NCBI GenBank assembly: GCA_013817655.1
Contig: JACDCJ010000029.1
Coordinates: 1-12,960, forward strand
Source of the DNA: Actinosomnolentus pattersoniae (SeqCode)
GTDB lineage: Bacteria > Actinomycetota > UBA4738
Direction: 5' to 3'
DNA length: 12,960 nt
Made by a program: the position numbers and the translations under genes
In this document: in pieces, positions 1 through 6,880 of the stretch
Layout: each line of letters starts with the position of its first letter
Position numbering within the stretch: the first letter of the stretch is position 1
The notes under the pieces: model-generated
Seen by the model: only the letters and a program-made list of their open reading frames with translations
What the model was told of the DNA's origin: nothing
Databases searched by the model: none

Positions 1-882
1 CGAGTCGTTGACGAATCCGGCTACCAGATACACGAGCGCCGGCGTGATCGAGAAGAAGATCTGGACGACCGCGAAGAAGGAACGGCCGATCATCTGCTGG
101 CGTACCTGGAGATCCGCCAGGCGCTGGTTCTCCCGCCCGAACCGGTCGATCTCGAACCGCTGGCGCCCGAACGCCTTGCTGAGGAGGATCCCGGAGACGG
201 ACAGCGTCTCCTCGGTGATGGCCGTGATCTCCGCGAGCGACTTCTGGGTGGATGAGGCGACCACCTGGCGGGCCTTTCCCACCTTCACGGTCAGCCAGAG
301 GAAAAGGGGAAGCAGGACCAGCGACAGCACCGTCAGCTGCCACGAGATGATGAGCATCGCGACGAGCGTGCTGATCAGTATCACGATGTTGGACAGGATG
401 CTGGAAGCGGTGTCCGTGAGGACCGATTGGACGCCGCCCACGTCGTTGGAAAGGCGGGACTGGATCTCACCCGTCCGGGTGCTCGTGAAGAACCGGAGCG
501 ACATGCGCTGCAGGTGCCCGTACAGGGCGTTCCGCAGGTCCTGCATCACCCTTTGCCCCACCTGATTCGCAAGGTACGTTTGGCCGATGCCGATGGCGCC
601 AGACACGATGGGGATGGCCACCATGATGGCCACAAGGCGGTAGAGGCGAGAGAGATCTGGGCAACCCGCTCCACAGAACAACGCGGTGTCGAAGATCACC
701 TTGATCAAGAGCGGGTTGATCACGCCCATGGCCGCCGTAACCACGATGGCCAGACCCACCACGAGAATCTTCCGCCGGTATGGTCGGAAGGACCCGATCA
801 CGCGCCGCACGGTGTGCCGGTTCACCGGGCCCGCATCCGGGTCCGGGATCACCACCCTCCACCGGCCGTGTCCGCGACTCAC
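1..882 (-). CDS. ABC exporter, N-terminal membrane half (partial, runs off the left edge)
   Basis: This is the first 294 codons of a type I (MsbA/LmrA-like) ABC exporter, which pumps a lipid or hydrophobic compound across the inner membrane using ATP. Only the membrane domain lies in the window. After a basic N-terminal segment, hydrophobic stretches lie at about residues 39-64, 83-105, 155-200 (two helices) and 272-291. The cytoplasmic-loop signature TRTGEIQSRLSNDV (residues 135-148) and the segment EETLSVSGILLSKAFGR are typical of the family. The nucleotide-binding domain should follow beyond the edge. I chose the GTG at 882 because no in-frame ATG lies upstream and the protein then begins with a plausible cytoplasmic tail. 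No clear Shine-Dalgarno is visible, so the start is uncertain. It lies 58 bases downstream of the glycosylase gene on the same strand and may be co-transcribed. The substrate cannot be told from sequence. Confidence 0.88.
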   Translation of the reverse strand, partial: MSRGHGRWRVVIPDPDAGPVNRHTVRRVIGSFRPYRRKILVVGLAIVVTAAMGVINPLLIKVIFDTALFCGAGCPDLSRLYRLVAIMVAIPIVSGAIGIGQTYLANQVGQRVMQDLRNALYGHLQRMSLRFFTSTRTGEIQSRLSNDVGGVQSVLTDTASSILSNIVILISTLVAMLIISWQLTVLSLVLLPLFLWLTVKVGKARQVVASSTQKSLAEITAITEETLSVSGILLSKAFGRQRFEIDRFGRENQRLADLQVRQQMIGRSFFAVVQIFFSITPALVYLVAGFVNDS

Positions 883-940
883 GAGCCCAGGATACGGCGG
901 GTCGCGGCTATGCCCGGCCGGATCCGCCCCGACCCGGGCG

Positions 941-1654
941 TCAGCCGGCTCGCTCGAGGGCCAAGCGCACGACGCTGTCCAGCATCTCGGGAGTCAGCTT
1001 CCCCGTGAACGTGTTCTGCTGGCTCGGGTGGAAGGAGCCCAGGAGCGCATAGGGGCCCACGCGGGCCTCGCCGCCGTGTGAAAAGCGTGGACGCGGCCGG
1101 CCAATCACGTGGCTGGAGGCCTCCACGGCACGAAGAATACCGTCCCACGCGAACGACCCGAGCGCCAGGATTGACCTGAGCGAAGGGAGAAGCTCCAGCT
1201 CTCGAGTCAGGTAGGGCACGCAGTTGTCCCGCTCTCCTGGCGAGGGCCGGTTGCCAGGCGGCGCGCAGCGAACGACGGCCGTGACGTAGACGTCCCGGAC
1301 ACGCAGGCCGTCGTCCCGGTGAACCGAGGTCGGGCCGCTCGCGATCCCACAACGGTGCAGGGAGCCGAAGAGGAAATCACCCGAGCGGTCTCCCGTGAAG
1401 ATGCGGCCGGTTCGATTTCCTCCGTGCGCCGCCGGCGCAAGTCCGACTATGAGCACGCGGGCCGCCGGATCGCCGAAGCTCGGGACCGGTCGGGCCCAGT
1501 AGGCCTCGCCGGCGAAGGACGCTCGCTTCAACGTCGCGACGGCCTCTCGCCACGCGACGAGACGCGGACAGCGCCGGCATGACTCGATCTCCTCGTTGAG
1601 GCTTCGAAGCCTTTCGCCCTCGGCACCAGGCTCATCAAGCAGGCGGTGCACCAC
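941..1654 (-). CDS. udgB: Family 5 uracil-DNA glycosylase (UdgB type)
   Basis: The enzyme removes uracil, and in this family often hypoxanthine or other deaminated bases, from DNA to start base-excision repair. With the GTG at 1654 the product has 237 residues, a usual length. Motif GLAPAAHGGNRTGRIFTGD (residues 71-89) and the C-terminal HPSQQNTFTG (209-218) identify family 5; family 1 would show GQDPY and family 4 GEAPG. Cys26, Cys29, Cys130 and Cys145 match the four ligands of the [4Fe-4S] cluster found in families 4 and 5. The open frame continues upstream to 1840, but that part overlaps the preceding gene, whose stop is at 1674, so I start at the tandem GTG codons at 1654/1651, about 20 bases after that stop. 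The gene is probably translated from the same message as the 161-residue protein upstream. Function is confident; the exact start is not. Confidence 0.9.
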   Translation of the reverse strand: MVHRLLDEPGAEGERLRSLNEEIESCRRCPRLVAWREAVATLKRASFAGEAYWARPVPSFGDPAARVLIVGLAPAAHGGNRTGRIFTGDRSGDFLFGSLHRCGIASGPTSVHRDDGLRVRDVYVTAVVRCAPPGNRPSPGERDNCVPYLTRELELLPSLRSILALGSFAWDGILRAVEASSHVIGRPRPRFSHGGEARVGPYALLGSFHPSQQNTFTGKLTPEMLDSVVRLALERAG

Positions 1655-1673
1655 TCGATCGTACGGCCGCGTC

Positions 1674-2159
1674 TCAGGCGCCGAAGGCGCGCGCCGTAGC
1701 CTCGAGGCGGAATGCCTCAAGCGCCTCTCGCTGGGCCGTTGCGCGCCGCTCGAGGCGGTCGAAGGGGAACTCCGAGAGGCGCGCGTCCATGCGAGCCACC
1801 GACCCGAGCGAGCGCCAAAGCGAGAGCTTTCCCTCGACACCGAGACAGAGGCCCTCGATCTCCTCGAGGCGGCTGAGGTCCGAGTAACCGGTGATCCGCC
1901 CGTTGAGCTTCAGGCGGGCGATCTTCTCCACGACCCACGCGAGGCCCTGTTTGACCGGGTCGCGCCGCGCCCCGACTCGCTCCATGATGGCCTGCAGCGT
2001 GGCCCGGTCCTCGACCACCTCTGCCTCGAACCGGAGCAAGAAGGTCCCCAGATCTCCTCCGCGATTGCTGGAGCGGCATCGGGCGGCCAGCTCGCGCCCC
2101 GCCACCGCCGCCGCGAAATGGTCGTTGAGGTAGATGTGGAGCAACCTGTCGGAGCCCAA
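1674..2159 (-). CDS. Conserved protein of unknown function, 161 residues
   Basis: I do not recognise a named function. The product looks all-helical, with no signal peptide or membrane segment. Charged patterns such as LNDHFAAAVAGRELA (residues 11-25), FEAEVVEDR (44-52) and LGVEGKLSLWRSL (106-118) recall uncharacterised actinobacterial proteins I have seen before. The start is a TTG at 2159, supported by GAGAGG 6 bases upstream; the next in-frame start codon would remove conserved-looking sequence. It is the first gene of a minus-strand unit with the uracil-DNA glycosylase, whose likely start is 20 bases downstream, which suggests but does not prove a shared role. The acidic clusters in helices could suit a ferritin-like or DinB-like bundle, but I see no convincing metal-binding set and make no such claim. 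Confidence 0.8.
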   Translation of the reverse strand: MGSDRLLHIYLNDHFAAAVAGRELAARCRSSNRGGDLGTFLLRFEAEVVEDRATLQAIMERVGARRDPVKQGLAWVVEKIARLKLNGRITGYSDLSRLEEIEGLCLGVEGKLSLWRSLGSVARMDARLSEFPFDRLERRATAQREALEAFRLEATARAFGA

Positions 2160-2189
2160 AGCGAGCCTCTCTGTGCGTCCTCCAGGACT

Positions 2190-2196
2190 TACGCTA
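2190..2196. promoter_or_regulatory. Shared symmetric -10 element for two divergent genes
   Basis: The heptamer TACGCTA has the form TA-N3-TA and reads as a -10 hexamer on both strands: TACGCT forward and TAGCGT in reverse. Counting the usual twelve positions, forward transcription would begin at about 2202, the first base of the ATG of the receiver-kinase gene (leaderless). Reverse transcription would begin near 2184, giving a leader of about 25 bases that contains the GAGAGG ribosome site of the 161-residue protein. No good -35 is visible on either side. This is inference from spacing and symmetry. Confidence 0.5.
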
Positions 2197-2201
2197 GACC
2201 A

Positions 2202-3347
2202 ATGGGATCCGCGCTGCGAGTGCTCATCGTCGACGACTCGGGAAGCACTCGGGCGATGCTCCGGGAAGCCCTCACCATGGAGGGCGGCATCGACGTCGTC
2301 GGCGAAGCGAGGAGCGGCAGGCAGGCCGTCGCTCGCTCCATTGAGCTCGGCCCGGATGTCGTGCTCATGGATGTGCGAATGGCCGATGGCAACGGGGCAG
2401 AGGCGTGCCGGGAGATCACGGCCAGGCGGCCCGATATCCAGGTCGTGGCGCTTACGTGGTCGGACGATCCGGCAACCGTTCGGGACATGCTGAGCGCAGG
2501 CGCGGCGGGATACGTGGTCAAGGGGGGGACGATCGACGAGCTCGTTTCCGCCATCCGAGCGGCCGCCGGAGGGCGCGCGGAGCTGGATCGGCGCGTCCCG
2601 CCGGCGGCCTTAGACGATCTTCGCGGGCTCCTCGAGCTGGAGCGCAGCCGGCGCGAGGATCTCGAACGCCTGGCGACGGACCGGGCCGAGCTGGTCCAGG
2701 TTCTCTTACACGAGGTGAGAGGTCCTCTGACCGTCATATCGGGCGCCCTTCGAATGCTGCGACAGGGGCCTACGGCCGATGCCGAGGAGCTCCTCGTGCT
2801 TGCCCTGCGCAGAGCCCGCGACCTGGAGTTCCTGTTGGAAGGGCTGGAGCTCGTGGCCGCCGGTTCCTCGGAAGGGGAGGCGCGCCCGGATCGCGCCATG
2901 GACGAAGCCATCCGGCGCGCGGGTAGATCCCCCGACGATCTGACCGTTTCCGACGAGGTGTGGGAAGGGGTGCCAGAGCGGAGCCTCCATCGCGTCGCCT
3001 ATGAGCTCCTCGTCAACGCCCTGCGTCATGGCTCACGCCCGGTGCGGGTGAAAGTCCGGAGGGAGGGGGGGCACGGCGTCCTCGTCGTGACCGACGCCGG
3101 AGGATGGTCACCACCCGACGAGGACTTCCCGGCGTTCCGGCAGGACGACATGTCCGCTACCCGATCAGAGGGAGGATGGGGACTGGGGCTGTTCCTGGCG
3201 TCACGGCTCTGCCGCGTGCACGACGGGCGCCTATCGATCGAGAATCGGGACGGCTCCACGGTGGCGGAGGCGCGGTTTCGCCTGCGGCCTCCCGGGGACA
3301 GGGGGAAGTCCACCTCAGCGGCCGGCGCTGCGTCGCGGGCGCCCTAG
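2202..3347 (+). CDS. Receiver domain fused to a histidine kinase (two-component signalling protein)
   Basis: The 381-residue product has an N-terminal response-regulator receiver (about 1-125), a short coiled linker (about 140-165), and a histidine kinase dimerisation plus ATP-binding module (165-365). In the receiver, Asp11/Asp12, phospho-acceptor Asp57, Thr85 and Lys107 are all in place. The H-box is HEVRGPL with His170. The N-box is ELLVNALRHG with Asn272. DAGG (298-301) and GGWGLGLF (324-331) are the G boxes. There is no membrane segment, so it is cytosolic and probably takes its signal as phosphate on the receiver. The frame is open back to 1596, but that part is antisense to the 161-residue gene and looks non-coding. 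The ATG at 2202 lies 6 bases after a TACGCT hexamer with no Shine-Dalgarno, so the gene is probably leaderless. No partner regulator gene is adjacent. Its tail faces the MaoC gene. Confidence 0.9.
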   Translation: MGSALRVLIVDDSGSTRAMLREALTMEGGIDVVGEARSGRQAVARSIELGPDVVLMDVRMADGNGAEACREITARRPDIQVVALTWSDDPATVRDMLSAGAAGYVVKGGTIDELVSAIRAAAGGRAELDRRVPPAALDDLRGLLELERSRREDLERLATDRAELVQVLLHEVRGPLTVISGALRMLRQGPTADAEELLVLALRRARDLEFLLEGLELVAAGSSEGEARPDRAMDEAIRRAGRSPDDLTVSDEVWEGVPERSLHRVAYELLVNALRHGSRPVRVKVRREGGHGVLVVTDAGGWSPPDEDFPAFRQDDMSATRSEGGWGLGLFLASRLCRVHDGRLSIENRDGSTVAEARFRLRPPGDRGKSTSAAGAASRAP

Positions 3348-3359
3348 GAGCGAGGCGCC

Positions 3360-3923
3360 TCAGGAGGGCTCGTCGTGCGAGGGCGGCGGGCGGCCCGGCT
3401 GCTCCGGAACGCTCCCCCGCCTCGGCACCAGGACCTTCCGGCGGAAGTACAGGACCTCGGTTCCCTCCTGGTTGAAGCCGCGCGTCTCCACGGTTACCAC
3501 GCCTCGATCGGGCTTCGAGGAGGACGCTCTCACATCCAGGACTCGCGTCTGGGCGTAGAGGGTGTCGCCGTGGAACATCGGGGCGGTATGGCGAAGCGAT
3601 TCCACCTCGAGGTTGGCGATCGCCTTGCCGGACACGTCGGGAACGCTCATGCCGAGGGCGAGCGAGTAGACGAGGTTTCCAACGACGACGTTGCGGCCGA
3701 AGGAGGTGGCCTCCTCGGCGTAGTGCGCGTCGGTGTGCAGCGGATGGTGATTCATCGTGATCATGCAGAACAGATGGTCGTCGTACTCGGTGATCGTCTT
3801 GCCCGGCCAGTGCCTGTAGACGTCGCCGACGACGAACTCCTCCAGGTATCTGCCAAACCGGCGGTCCCCGGCTGGGGCGGGGCCACCCATGCCCAGGTCC
3901 CCACCCTCGCTCGCGGACGTCAT
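3360..3923 (-). CDS. MaoC-type hot-dog dehydratase/hydratase-like protein
   Basis: This 187-residue hot-dog-fold protein belongs to the group that hydrates enoyl-CoA thioesters. The family signature is FCMITMNHHPLHTDAHYAEE (residues 52-71), followed by the typical GNLVYSLALGMSV (82-94) and FHGDTLYAQTRVLDVR (117-132). In most MaoC/hydratase-2 proteins the active site is Asp plus His within a GD.NP.H pattern. Here His63 is present, but the Asp position appears to be Asn58. The start codon at 3923 overlaps the stop of the upstream gene as ATGA, so translation is probably coupled. It is the last gene of the four-gene operon starting at 6783. From memory the operon resembles mycobacterial citE/Rv2499c/fadE19, suggesting that it hydrates the product of the neighbouring dehydrogenase, for example a mesaconyl-CoA-like or branched enoyl-CoA. 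The substrate is inference. The Pro-rich tail (173-187) looks disordered. Confidence 0.87.
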   Translation of the reverse strand: MTSASEGGDLGMGGPAPAGDRRFGRYLEEFVVGDVYRHWPGKTITEYDDHLFCMITMNHHPLHTDAHYAEEATSFGRNVVVGNLVYSLALGMSVPDVSGKAIANLEVESLRHTAPMFHGDTLYAQTRVLDVRASSSKPDRGVVTVETRGFNQEGTEVLYFRRKVLVPRRGSVPEQPGRPPPSHDEPS

Positions 3924-4600
3924 GCGAGGAGGGGAAACCGGTCGGCGGCCGTCCCGAGATCTCGCCGCTCTTTCTCCGTCAGCGTTCGCCTCCCTGTTCC
4001 CTTCTCGATGAATGTGATCTCGTCCCATGTGAGAAAACTGGGCGGTGTGGCGTCGAGGAGCCGGTTCAGAATGCCAACAGTGATCGCCCTGCCGCCGTCG
4101 GTCGACCACGGGCCCCGCCCCAGGGCCTCCGCAAGATCCATGCCGTGAACGGTGATCTCCACGACACGCGTCCGAACGAGCTCGTCCAGTGTGAGCGCCG
4201 GTCCCCATGTGCGCACGACACGGTCGGGCTCGGCCGTCTCCGCCGAACGAAGGGCCGCCTGCCACAGATCGTTCCACGCTCGGACCAGATCCCCGCCGGT
4301 GGCGTATGCCGCCGCCACCTCCTTGCCTCGCTCGGCCACACCGATCGAGTCGGGCGAAGCGGGCGAGGGATCGTATCGGCGCCAGTACTGGACCGAGTCG
4401 CAGTCCGCCGTCGCGGGCCGCGGCGAAGCGAGGGCCGTGTTGATCCGGTCGACGTCGCGCAGCATGTGGCCGAGCAGCTCCTTGACGTTCCATGCCGGGC
4501 ACCGGGTGGGCAGGGCGAAGGCCGCTTCGGAGAGCGTGGCGACAGTCCGGGAGACCCCTTCGCACTCGGCTCGAAGAGCCCGCAGCGCCTCGGTCGGCAT
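3920..4600 (-). CDS. DinB-like / maleylpyruvate isomerase N-terminal (MDMPI_N) domain protein
   Basis: The 226-residue protein has the DinB-like four-helix fold of mycothiol-dependent maleylpyruvate isomerase and its many relatives. The marker CPAWNVKELLGHM (residues 34-46) carries His45. The second marker VVEITVHGMDLAEALG (146-161) carries Glu148 and His152. This His, Glu, His set matches the metal site of the family by spacing. Proteins of this group can act as mycothiol- or bacillithiol-dependent transferases, but most are uncharacterised. Its ATG overlaps the stop of the dehydrogenase gene by one base (TGATG), and its own stop overlaps the MaoC start by four bases, so it is firmly embedded in an acyl-CoA operon. 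That setting suggests thiol-transfer or detoxification work linked to an electrophilic enoyl-CoA intermediate, but this is only inference. The reaction is unknown. Confidence 0.85.
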   Translation of the reverse strand: MPTEALRALRAECEGVSRTVATLSEAAFALPTRCPAWNVKELLGHMLRDVDRINTALASPRPATADCDSVQYWRRYDPSPASPDSIGVAERGKEVAAAYATGGDLVRAWNDLWQAALRSAETAEPDRVVRTWGPALTLDELVRTRVVEITVHGMDLAEALGRGPWSTDGGRAITVGILNRLLDATPPSFLTWDEITFIEKGTGRRTLTEKERRDLGTAADRFPLLA

Positions 4601-5817
4601 CAGCCCTGCACCTTGTAGCGCTCCAGCAACTGTCGGGCGATGACCAGACGCTGGATCTCGCTCGTCCCCTCGCCGATGAGAAGGAAGGGCGCATCCCGGT
4701 AGAGCCGTTCTATCGGGTATTCGGCCGAATAGCCGTAGCCCCCGTGCACGCGCAGGGCGTCCGTCACGATCTGGTGGCAGGCCTCCGTGCAGAAGAGCTT
4801 CGCCATGCCGGCCTCGAGGTCGGAACGAGCGCCCGCCGACTTCTTCTTGGCAGCCTGCATCATCATCAGGCGGGAGGCCTCGAGCTTCGTCGCCATCTCG
4901 GCCAGCATGAACTGGATGCCCTGGTGCTGCGCGATCGGCACGCCGAAGGTGTGCCTGATCTGGGCGTAGCGGATGGCCTCCTCGAACGCCCGCGTCGCAA
5001 GGCCAACGGCCCGTGCCGCCACATTCACCCTTCCCACCTCGATGCCGTCCATCACCTGAGCGAAGCCCTTGCCCTCCTCACCGCCCAGAAGGTTGCGCGC
5101 GGGCACCCGGTGGTCCTCGAAGACGAGCTCGGTGCTCTCGACGCCCTTGTAGCCCATCTTCTGGATGTTCGGGGGGATGGTGATGCCCTGGAACGTTCCC
5201 GCGCCGGGCTCCTTCTCCACCAACAGGAGCGACATCCCCCGGTAGGGGGGTTCCGCGTCGACGTCGGTCTTGCACAGGAGCACGACGACCCCCGACCGGA
5301 GTCCGTTCGTGACCCACATCTTCGCCCCGTTCACGACGTACTCGTCGCCGTCCCGGTCGGCCCGGCAGGTGATTGCCTGCACGTCGGAGCCCGCGCCGGG
5401 CTCGGACATGGAGAGGGCGGCCCGGATCTCCCCGGTAGCCATACGGGGAAGGAAGCGCTCCTGCTGCTCTTCGCTGCCGTGGCGCCTAAGCAGGTACGCG
5501 GCCATGAAGTGTGTGTTCATGATCCCGGACAGGGACATCCAGCCGCGGGACAGCTCGGTCACGACCAGCGCGTACGTCATGAGGTCCATCCCCGCTCCGC
5601 CGAACTCCTCCGGGATCGTGAGCCCGAACAGCCCCATCTCCTTGAGATGCTCGACGATGGCGTCGGGATACTCGTCGCGGTGCTCGAGTTCCTCGGCCAC
5701 CGGGAAGACCTCTTCCTCCACGAACTCCCGGACCGCCGAGATGATCGCCTGCTGGTCATCGCTCAGCCGGATCAGGCCTTCGTCCTCCCGGGCCCGAGCG
5801 TCGTTCCCAGTGGCCAT
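4600..5817 (-). CDS. Acyl-CoA dehydrogenase (FAD-dependent)
   Basis: The enzyme oxidises an acyl-CoA to the 2,3-enoyl-CoA using FAD and passes electrons to electron-transfer flavoprotein. At 405 residues it has the usual length. N-terminal helices are followed by the IPEEFGGAGMD segment (68-78), the FAD-binding SMSEPGAGSD (136-145), the beta domain with WVTNG (168-172), and a C-terminal bundle ending in LRVHGGYGYSAEYPIERLYRD (355-375) and GEGTSEIQR. Glu383 in that last motif is in the position of the catalytic base of medium- and short-chain dehydrogenases. The ATG at 5817 has GGGAGAG nine bases upstream. It follows the CitE-like gene by 15 bases and overlaps the next gene by one. The length rules out the longer methylsuccinyl-CoA dehydrogenase type. 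The neighbours suggest a short branched-chain or dicarboxylic acyl-CoA, possibly in leucine or isovalerate breakdown, but the substrate is not settled by sequence. Confidence 0.94.
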   Translation of the reverse strand: MATGNDARAREDEGLIRLSDDQQAIISAVREFVEEEVFPVAEELEHRDEYPDAIVEHLKEMGLFGLTIPEEFGGAGMDLMTYALVVTELSRGWMSLSGIMNTHFMAAYLLRRHGSEEQQERFLPRMATGEIRAALSMSEPGAGSDVQAITCRADRDGDEYVVNGAKMWVTNGLRSGVVVLLCKTDVDAEPPYRGMSLLLVEKEPGAGTFQGITIPPNIQKMGYKGVESTELVFEDHRVPARNLLGGEEGKGFAQVMDGIEVGRVNVAARAVGLATRAFEEAIRYAQIRHTFGVPIAQHQGIQFMLAEMATKLEASRLMMMQAAKKKSAGARSDLEAGMAKLFCTEACHQIVTDALRVHGGYGYSAEYPIERLYRDAPFLLIGEGTSEIQRLVIARQLLERYKVQG

Positions 5818-5832
5818 CGCTTATCGCTCTCC

Positions 5833-6783
5833 CTATCGGTCGGGGCTGTCCGGGCTCTCGCCGCGAGTGAGTCCGGCGGCGCGTCCACGCAGAGCCAGCT
5901 GCTCCGCCATCTTTCGGCTGGCCTCATCGATCATCTCCGTCCCGAACATGACCGCCCCCATCCGCTCCACATCGGTCGCGCGCCGATAGGCGTCCAGGAT
6001 GGCCTCCGACTTCTCGTACTCCTCCTGCGAGGGAGTGAACACCTCGTTCAGCACGTCGATCTGTCCGGGGTGCAGCGCCCACTTCCCGTCGAAGCCGAGG
6101 GCGCGAGCCCGGCTGGCCATCTCCCTAAACCCGTCGAGGTCCTTGATGACGAGGTAGGGGCCGTCGATCGCCTGGAGCCCAGCCGCGCGAGCCGCGACGA
6201 GGATCCTCGAAAGGACGAAGTGCCAGTGGTCGCCCGGGTACCCGGGCATGGGAAGTCCGGCGGTAAGGGCGGGCAGTCCCAACGAAGCGCTCATGTCCGC
6301 CGGGCCGAAGATCAGCGTCTCGGCGCGGTCCGACGCCCCGGCGATGGCGTCGATGTTGGAAAGGCCGATCGCGGTCTCGATCTGGAGCTCCAGGCCGAGC
6401 CTGCGATCCAGCCCGGTGGCATCCTCCACCTGCCGGAGCAGGTCCGCGACGAACGTCACGTCACTCGAGCGCTCCACCTTCGGGATCATCAAGCAGTCCA
6501 AGAACCGGCCCGCCTGCTCCACGACGTCGATCACGTCCCGGTAGCACCATCTCGTGGCGATGGCGTTCACCCGAACCACGACCGTCCTGCCCGCCCAATC
6601 TCCTTCCTTCAACGCCTGGACCACGTTGCTCCGCGCATCTTCCTTCGCGAGCGGTGCCACGGAGTCCTCCAGATCCAGGAAGATCTCATCGGCGGGAAGG
6701 GATGGCGCCTTCGCGAGCATCTTCGGGGAGGATCCCGGAACGGACAGGCAGGACCGCCGGGGACGAGCCACACGTCGGGCCAT
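5833..6783 (-). CDS. CitE / malyl-CoA lyase-like C-C lyase (HpcH/HpaI family)
   Basis: This 316-residue TIM-barrel enzyme belongs to the CitE-like family, which cleaves or forms beta-hydroxyacyl-CoA esters such as malyl-CoA, methylmalyl-CoA, citramalyl-CoA or hydroxymethylglutaryl-CoA. The N-terminal motif RSCLSVPGSSPKM (10-22), the CoA-site EIFLDLEDSVAP (33-44), Arg71, Glu136 in QIETAIG and Asp163 in FGPADMSAS (the Mg ligands), and GFDGKWALHPGQID (230-243) are all present. The wording is closer, as I recall it, to Rhodobacter malyl-CoA/beta-methylmalyl-CoA lyase than to Mycobacterium CitE (Rv2498c). It is the first gene of the operon, with AAGGA 5 bases before the ATG and a possible -10 TAGCAT about 35 bases upstream. 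It probably performs the last step after dehydrogenation and hydration, releasing acetyl-CoA or propionyl-CoA and an oxo-acid. The direction and substrate are inference. Confidence 0.9.
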   Translation of the reverse strand: MARRVARPRRSCLSVPGSSPKMLAKAPSLPADEIFLDLEDSVAPLAKEDARSNVVQALKEGDWAGRTVVVRVNAIATRWCYRDVIDVVEQAGRFLDCLMIPKVERSSDVTFVADLLRQVEDATGLDRRLGLELQIETAIGLSNIDAIAGASDRAETLIFGPADMSASLGLPALTAGLPMPGYPGDHWHFVLSRILVAARAAGLQAIDGPYLVIKDLDGFREMASRARALGFDGKWALHPGQIDVLNEVFTPSQEEYEKSEAILDAYRRATDVERMGAVMFGTEMIDEASRKMAEQLALRGRAAGLTRGESPDSPDR

Positions 6784-6817
6784 TCATGTCCTTTCGATGA
6801 GACGACCGCGACCGATC

Positions 6818-6823
6818 ATGCTA
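6818..6823 (-). promoter_or_regulatory. Possible -10 hexamer for the acyl-CoA operon
   Basis: On the minus strand TAGCAT lies about 35 bases before the ATG of the CitE-like gene. A start near 6811 would give a leader of about 28 bases that contains the AAGGA ribosome site. No convincing -35 box is visible, so support is modest. Confidence 0.35.
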
Positions 6824-6866
6824 GCTGCCTCACTCGCGCGCCGGCTCCTGACGGCTTCCGGCGTGG

Positions 6867-6872
6867 CAGAAT
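6867..6872 (+). promoter_or_regulatory. Possible -10 hexamer of the lipoprotein gene, nearly leaderless
   Basis: CAGAAT lies eight bases before the ATG at 6881, and no Shine-Dalgarno fits between them. The layout resembles the one before the anti-sigma and whiB genes in this window. The first base departs from the TANNNT rule, so confidence is low. Confidence 0.3.
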
Positions 6873-6880
6873 CGAGCGAC

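Noticed and set aside
1596..2201. An N-terminal extension of about 200 residues on the receiver-kinase protein
   Set aside because: It is antisense to the 161-residue gene, has no domain character, and the receiver begins right after the ATG at 2202 with a suitable -10 before it.
3352..3361. Ten-base palindrome GAGGCGCCTC between the convergent kinase and MaoC genes as a terminator
   Set aside because: It has no loop and no T-run, and it overlaps the MaoC stop codon. In such GC-rich DNA a palindrome of this length can be chance.
6797..6880. Earlier ATG starts (6797, 6818) for the lipoprotein gene
   Set aside because: They would place 21 to 28 extra residues before the basic and hydrophobic parts of the signal peptide, and the lipobox position fits only the ATG at 6881.
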